Assembly: GCF_009865385.1 (NCBI RefSeq)
Contig: NZ_WWJT01000764.1
Span: 1 to 46,924 of the forward strand
Length of the DNA stretch: 46,924 nucleotides
Direction: 5' to 3'
Origin: Streptomyces sp. SID486
GTDB taxonomy: Bacteria > Actinomycetota > Actinomycetes > Streptomycetales > Streptomycetaceae
Positions 43,028 through 46,924 of this stretch are shown here, piece after piece (positions within the stretch are counted from its first letter, which is position 1; every line of letters starts with the position of its first letter). The notes below the pieces were generated by a model. It saw only the letters and a program-made list of their open reading frames with translations, was not told where the DNA came from and did no database searches. The position numbers were made by a program, and so were the translations under genes.

Positions 43028-43200
43028 ACGACGCCCTGAAAGCCCGGGGCGGACACGCAGCCTGCACGACGCCCCTGAAAGCCGGGGATGTCCGCGCAGC
43101 CTGTGCACGACGCCCCTGGAAGCCGGGGATGCCCGCGCAGCCTGTGCACGACGCCCCTGGAAGCCCGGGGCGTCCGCGCAGCCTGTGAACACCCGTGCAG
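43021..43200. repeat. 41-bp tandem array seeded at the glnA4-like stop codon
   Basis: Copies begin with CCTGTG or CCTGC at 43021, 43061, 43100, 43141 and 43182 (spacing 40, 39, 41, 41); the last is partial. The first contains the last codons and TGA of the gene. Unit core: ACGACGCCCCTGGAAGCC. Confidence 0.9.
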
Positions 43201-43246
43201 ACGCCCCCGCCCACGTCCGCGAAGACGTCCCGTGAAAGGTCACCCC

Positions 43247-44620
43247 TTGACTGACCCGCACGAACTGCGCGTACTCAACCCGGCCACGGAAGAGGTCGTC
43301 GCCACCGTCCCCGCCGCCGGCGCCGAGGACGTGGACGCGGCCGTCGCCCGCGCCGCGCGCGCCCAGACCGGCTGGGCCGCCCTCGCCCCCGCCGACCGGG
43401 CCCGGCTGCTCCGCCGTTACGCGGACGTGGTCGACGGCCACACCGAGGAACTCGCCCAGCTGGAGGTCCGCGAGGCCGGCCACACCGTCGGCAACGCCCG
43501 CTGGGAGGCGTCCAACGCCCGCGACCTGCTTCTCTACGCCGCCGGTGGCGCCGAACGCGTGCTCGGCCGGCAGATCCCGGCACCCGGCGGCTGGAACGTC
43601 ACCTTCCAGGAACCCCTCGGCGTGATCGGCGTGATCGCCCCCTGGAACTTCCCGATGCCCATCGCCGCCTGGGGCTCATTCCCCGCGCTCGCCGCGGGCA
43701 ACGCGGTCGTCCTCAAGCCCGCCGAGACCACCCCGCTCACCGCGCTCCGCCTCGCCGAACTCGCCCTGGAGGCGGGCCTGCCCGAGCACCTCTTCCAGGT
43801 GCTGCCCGGCTACGGCGCCACCGCGGGACGCGCCCTGGTGGACCACCCCGACGTGGCCAAGATCGTCTTCACCGGCTCCACGCGCACCGGCCGCGAGGTG
43901 ATGGAGCGCTGTGCCCGCCTGGTCAAACCGGTCACCCTCGAACTCGGCGGCAAGAGCCCCAACATCGTCTTCGCCGACGCCGACCTCACCGCCGCCCTCG
44001 ACCCCTCCTCCTTCCTGGACAACGCCGGCCAGGACTGCTGCGCCCGTACCCGCGTCCTGGTCCAGGAGACGGTGTTCGACGAGGCCCGGGACCTCCTGGC
44101 GGACGCGCTGGCCGCCGTCGTCGTGGGCGACCCCGCCGACGAGAAGACCGGGATGGGCCCGCTGATCTCCCGGCAGCAGCTGGAGCGCGTACGGTCCTTC
44201 GTGCCCGCGGACGCCCCCGCCCTGCGCGGCAGCGCCCCCGACGGGCCCGGCTTCTGGTTCCCGCCGACCGTCCTCACCGGGGAACGGGCGGACAGCCCGG
44301 CCGCCACCGAGGAGATCTTCGGCCCGGTCGCCGTCCTCCTGCCCTTCACCGACGAGCGGGACGCCGTCCGCCTCGCCAACGCCACCCCCTACGGCCTCTC
44401 CGGCTCCGTCTGGACCCGGGACGTGGGCCGCGCCCTGCGCGTCTCGCAGGCCGTCCGGGCGGGCAACCTGTCCGTCAACTCCCACTCCAGCGTGCGCTAC
44501 TGGACCCCGTTCGGCGGCTTCAAGCAGTCCGGCCTCGGCCGCGAACTCGGCCCCGACGCCCTGACCGCCTTCACCGAAACCAAGAACGTCTTCATCAGCA
44601 CGGAGGGCTCCGTACAGTGA
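43247..44620 (+). CDS. NAD(P)-dependent aldehyde dehydrogenase
   Basis: The 457-residue protein has the ALDH superfamily features: APWNFPMPI, VFTGSTRTGREV, the catalytic Glu motif LELGGKSPN and catalytic Cys264 in NAGQDCCA. In this locus it probably oxidises the aldehyde made from the gamma-glutamylated amino alcohol. The start is uncertain: TTG 43247 has AAAGG 7 nt upstream, GTG 43232 is an alternative. Stop overlaps the SDR start (GTGA). Confidence 0.9.
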   Translation: MTDPHELRVLNPATEEVVATVPAAGAEDVDAAVARAARAQTGWAALAPADRARLLRRYADVVDGHTEELAQLEVREAGHTVGNARWEASNARDLLLYAAGGAERVLGRQIPAPGGWNVTFQEPLGVIGVIAPWNFPMPIAAWGSFPALAAGNAVVLKPAETTPLTALRLAELALEAGLPEHLFQVLPGYGATAGRALVDHPDVAKIVFTGSTRTGREVMERCARLVKPVTLELGGKSPNIVFADADLTAALDPSSFLDNAGQDCCARTRVLVQETVFDEARDLLADALAAVVVGDPADEKTGMGPLISRQQLERVRSFVPADAPALRGSAPDGPGFWFPPTVLTGERADSPAATEEIFGPVAVLLPFTDERDAVRLANATPYGLSGSVWTRDVGRALRVSQAVRAGNLSVNSHSSVRYWTPFGGFKQSGLGRELGPDALTAFTETKNVFISTEGSVQ

Positions 44621-45399
44621 CCGAAGAAACCGTCTGCCGCCGCCTGGCCGGCCGCACCGCCGTCGTCACCGGAGCCGGCAGCGGCATCGGACTCGCCACC
44701 GTCCGCCGGCTCGCCTCCGAGGGCGCCCACGTCGTCTGCGCCGACGTCGACGAAGCCCGCGGCAAGGCCGCCGCCGACGAGGTGGGCGGGCTGTTCGTCA
44801 AGGCCGACGTCACCGACCCCGAGCAGGTCGAGGCGCTGTTCGAGACGGCGTACGACACCTACGGCAGCGTCGACATCGCCTTCAACAACGCCGGCATCTC
44901 CCCGCCCGACGACGACTCCATCCTGGAGACCGGCCTGGAGGCGTGGAAGCGCGTCCAGGAGGTCAACCTCACCTCCGTGTACCTGTGCTGCAAGGCCGCC
45001 ATCCCCTACATGCGCCGCCAGGGCAAGGGTTCCATCATCAACACCGCTTCCTTCGTGGCACGGATGGGCGCGGCCACCTCGCAGATCTCCTACACGGCCT
45101 CCAAGGGCGGCGTCCTCGCCATGTCCCGTGAACTGGGCGTGCAGTTCGCCCGCGAGGGCATCCGGGTCAACGCGCTGTGCCCCGGCCCGGTGAACACCCC
45201 CCTGCTGCAGGAGCTGTTCGCGAAGGACCCCGAGCGGGCCGCGCGCCGCCTGGTGCACATCCCGGTCGGCCGGTTCGCCGAGGCCGAGGAGATCGCCGCC
45301 GCCGTCGCCTTCCTGGCCAGCGACGACTCCTCCTTCGTCAACGCCACCGACTTCCTGGTGGACGGCGGGATCGCCGGCGCCTACGTCACTCCCCAGTAG
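44617..45399 (+). CDS. Short-chain dehydrogenase/reductase
   Basis: The 260-residue protein has the SDR cofactor motif TGAGSGIG, NNAG, and the active site Ser with YTASK. The C-terminus LVDGGIAGAYVTPQ is typical of the classical type. In the operon it could oxidise the alcohol of gamma-glutamylethanolamide before the ALDH acts. It is translationally coupled to the ALDH and ends 6 bp from the convergent PLP-enzyme stop. Confidence 0.9.
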   Translation: MTEETVCRRLAGRTAVVTGAGSGIGLATVRRLASEGAHVVCADVDEARGKAAADEVGGLFVKADVTDPEQVEALFETAYDTYGSVDIAFNNAGISPPDDDSILETGLEAWKRVQEVNLTSVYLCCKAAIPYMRRQGKGSIINTASFVARMGAATSQISYTASKGGVLAMSRELGVQFAREGIRVNALCPGPVNTPLLQELFAKDPERAARRLVHIPVGRFAEAEEIAAAVAFLASDDSSFVNATDFLVDGGIAGAYVTPQ

Positions 45400-45405
45400 G
45401 GCGCT

Positions 45406-46608
45406 TCACAGGTACGTCCGCCCCTCGCCCCGGTAGGTCGGCACGGTGGCCGTCACCGTGTCGCCCTCGACCAGGTGCAGCACGTCGAACCGCTCGCACA
45501 GCTCGCCCGCCTTGGCGTGCCGGAACCACACCCTGTCGCCGATGAGCAGGTCGTCGGCGGGCGAGCCGAGCAGCGGGGTCTGCACCTCCCCGGGGCCCTC
45601 CTGCGGGTCGTACCGCAGGCCCTCGGGCAGCCAGGGCACCGGCAGCCGGTCGGGTCCGGCTGCCCCGGAGGCCGGGTAACCGCCGCCGAGCACGGTGACG
45701 ACACCCACCCCCGGCCGGCGGACCACCGGCTGGGCGAAGAGGGCGGCCGGGCGGCCGGTGAAGGAGGTGTAGTTGTCGAACAGACGCGGCACGTACAGCC
45801 CCGAACCGGCCGCGACCTCGGTGACCGCGTCCTCGGCGGCGGTGTGCTGGACGCTGCCGGTGCCGCCGCCGTTCACGAACTCCAGGTCCGGGACGACGGC
45901 CCGCACCGCCCGGACGGCGGCGGCCCGCCGCTCCGCCAGCTCCCGGCGGGCGGCGGTCTGCATCAGCCGGATCGCCCGGGAGCGCAGGGGCCGTCCGGAG
46001 ACCGCGTCGCCGACCCCGGCCACATGCCCCTCGTACGCCATGACGCCGACCAGCCGGAACCCCGGCCGGCGCGCCACCGACCGCGCGAGGTCGGCCAGTT
46101 GGGCAGGCGAGCGCAGCGGCGAGCGCCGCGCGCCCACCCGGACCCGGCCCCCCAGCAACTGCAACGAGGTGTCCAGCTCCAGGCAGACGCGCACCACTTC
46201 CCGCCCGCCGTCGCGGGCGGCGTCGACGAGGTCGAGCTGCGCCGGGTCGTCCACCATCACGGTGACGGCCCCGGCGAGCTTGGGATCGGCGGCCAGCTCC
46301 GCGAACCCGGAACGGTCGGCCGACGGATAGGCCAGCAGGACGTCGTCGAACCCGGACCGCGCGAGCCACAGCGACTCGGCCAGGGTGAAGGACATGACGC
46401 CCTGGAAGCCGTCACGGGCCAGGACCCGTTCCAGCAGGGCCCGGCAGCGCACCGACTTGCTGGCCACGCGGACCGGTTTGCCGGCGGAGCGGCGCACCAG
46501 GTCGGCCGCGTTGGCGTCGAACGCGTCGAGATCCACGATCGCCAGAGGGGCGTCGAGATGGGCGGTGGCCCGGTCGTAACGGGCCCGGTCGGCGGCAGGC
46601 GCAGTCAT
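45406..46608 (-). CDS. Fold-type III PLP enzyme (alanine racemase N-terminal domain; D-amino-acid aldolase/deaminase-like)
   Basis: The 400-residue protein has an alanine-racemase-type barrel (VRVASKSVRC, with the PLP lysine) and a C-terminal D-serine dehydratase-like domain (LGGGYPASGAAG, GDRVWFRHAKAGELCERF with His and Cys that may bind zinc). The reaction is probably dehydration or aldol cleavage of a D-hydroxy amino acid. ATG 46608 is preferred although the ribosome site is weak. Confidence 0.85.
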   Translation of the reverse strand: MTAPAADRARYDRATAHLDAPLAIVDLDAFDANAADLVRRSAGKPVRVASKSVRCRALLERVLARDGFQGVMSFTLAESLWLARSGFDDVLLAYPSADRSGFAELAADPKLAGAVTVMVDDPAQLDLVDAARDGGREVVRVCLELDTSLQLLGGRVRVGARRSPLRSPAQLADLARSVARRPGFRLVGVMAYEGHVAGVGDAVSGRPLRSRAIRLMQTAARRELAERRAAAVRAVRAVVPDLEFVNGGGTGSVQHTAAEDAVTEVAAGSGLYVPRLFDNYTSFTGRPAALFAQPVVRRPGVGVVTVLGGGYPASGAAGPDRLPVPWLPEGLRYDPQEGPGEVQTPLLGSPADDLLIGDRVWFRHAKAGELCERFDVLHLVEGDTVTATVPTYRGEGRTYL

Positions 46609-46879
46609 GGCGGAAGCCTGCCAGACAGGATTACCGCAGGGTAGGGGGATGTTCCGGGCAGATGCCCCGGGCGCACGGACCGGTTCCGTTCCGGCCCCCC
46701 AGAAGCCGTAGAGTGACGCGCACGCACGGCGGAACGCGCCCGGCGCCTCTGGTGAACCGGGATGCCCGTCCAGCCGTACGGGTATGCGTGCCCGGGGACG
46801 CTTCAGCGGCCGGGCACGGTCGAGCAGCAGGACGCCCCGCGTGCGGGGAACGGCCCGGGTACGAGGAAACGGGGGGTGC
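46609..46879. other. Intergenic region before the partial right-edge gene
   Basis: No gene is supported. TAGAGT (46709-46714) could be a -10 for the gene at the right edge, with a long leader. CCCCGC/GCGGGG (46835-46848) is a tight inverted repeat. Confidence 0.45.
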
Positions 46880-46924
46880 ATGGGCACGGAAGCGCGACAC
46901 GCCCCCGTCCCGCCCCACCCGCCG
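46880..46924 (+). CDS. Start of a gene cut by the window edge
   Basis: An ATG with GGGGGG nearby opens a frame reading MGTEARHAPVPPHPP to the end of the window. Too short to identify; it may be chance. Confidence 0.35.
   Translation, partial: MGTEARHAPVPPHPP

Noticed and set aside
42940..43214. Repeat-encoded minus-strand peptides in the glnA4-like 3' array
   Set aside because: They exist only because the 41-bp units lack stops; no ribosome site.
40820..43483. Long N-terminal extension of the FadR-type regulator antisense to the glnA4-like gene
   Set aside because: The family start and ribosome site are at 41572; upstream sequence is a shadow frame.

Overview
The window is about 47 kb of very GC-rich actinobacterial chromosome. 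Genes end in G/C-rich third positions, GTG and TTG starts are frequent, and most intrinsic terminators are GC hairpins without a U-tract. A conservon, a pupylation-proteasome cluster and a GlnA4-type ethanolamine locus together point to Streptomyces. From memory the gene order matches the S. coelicolor SCO1611-SCO1650 region; no search was run.

Left part (1-6.4 kb): a tandem array at the window edge, an M50 intramembrane protease with CBS domains, the tRNA m1A58 methyltransferase TrmI, a small secreted protein, a 3Fe-4S ferredoxin, and the proteasomal ATPase Arc.

Pupylation-proteasome cluster (6.5-23.4 kb): dop, pup, an HNH/endonuclease VII gene that overlaps prcB, prcB and prcA. Next comes an embedded LacI-regulator/MFS-exporter pair, then pafA, two FKBP-type peptidyl-prolyl isomerase genes, pafB and pafC. 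The stretch ends with two small uncharacterised genes, tatA, tatC and the Ski2-like helicase helY. Pup is ligated to proteins by PafA and removed by Dop; Arc threads pupylated proteins into the PrcA/PrcB 20S core. PafB and PafC are WYL-domain DNA-damage regulators. TatA and TatC are the Tat export channel.

Middle (23.9-34.9 kb): a five-gene conservon cvnA-E (sensor kinase-like ATPase, roadblock protein, DUF742 protein, small GTPase, CYP157-like P450 with EQSLW in place of ExxR). It is followed by an RluA-like pseudouridine synthase, a siderophore-interacting protein under an iron box, a 5'-3' exonuclease, and a glycine betaine/proline ABC transporter whose permease and binding protein are fused.

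Right part (35.2-46.9 kb): an XRE-cupin regulator and a metal-receptor-fold protein, a TDT-family transporter divergent from a LysR regulator, and an APH-fold phosphotransferase. Then comes a putative ethanolamine/amine glutamylation locus: C26 gamma-glutamyl hydrolase, FadR-type regulator, GlnA4-like ligase, aldehyde dehydrogenase and SDR. A fold-III PLP enzyme and the first codons of another gene close the window.

The most unusual signals are not genes. Three tandem arrays each start on the stop codon of an unrelated gene (rluA-like, lysR, glnA4-like), two of them with a 41-bp period. The tatA leader holds an 18-codon upstream ORF overlapping three mutually pairing segments. An endonuclease VII gene is wedged into the pup-proteasome operon. 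Several genes have a -10 hexamer 6-8 nt before the start codon, suggesting leaderless transcripts.
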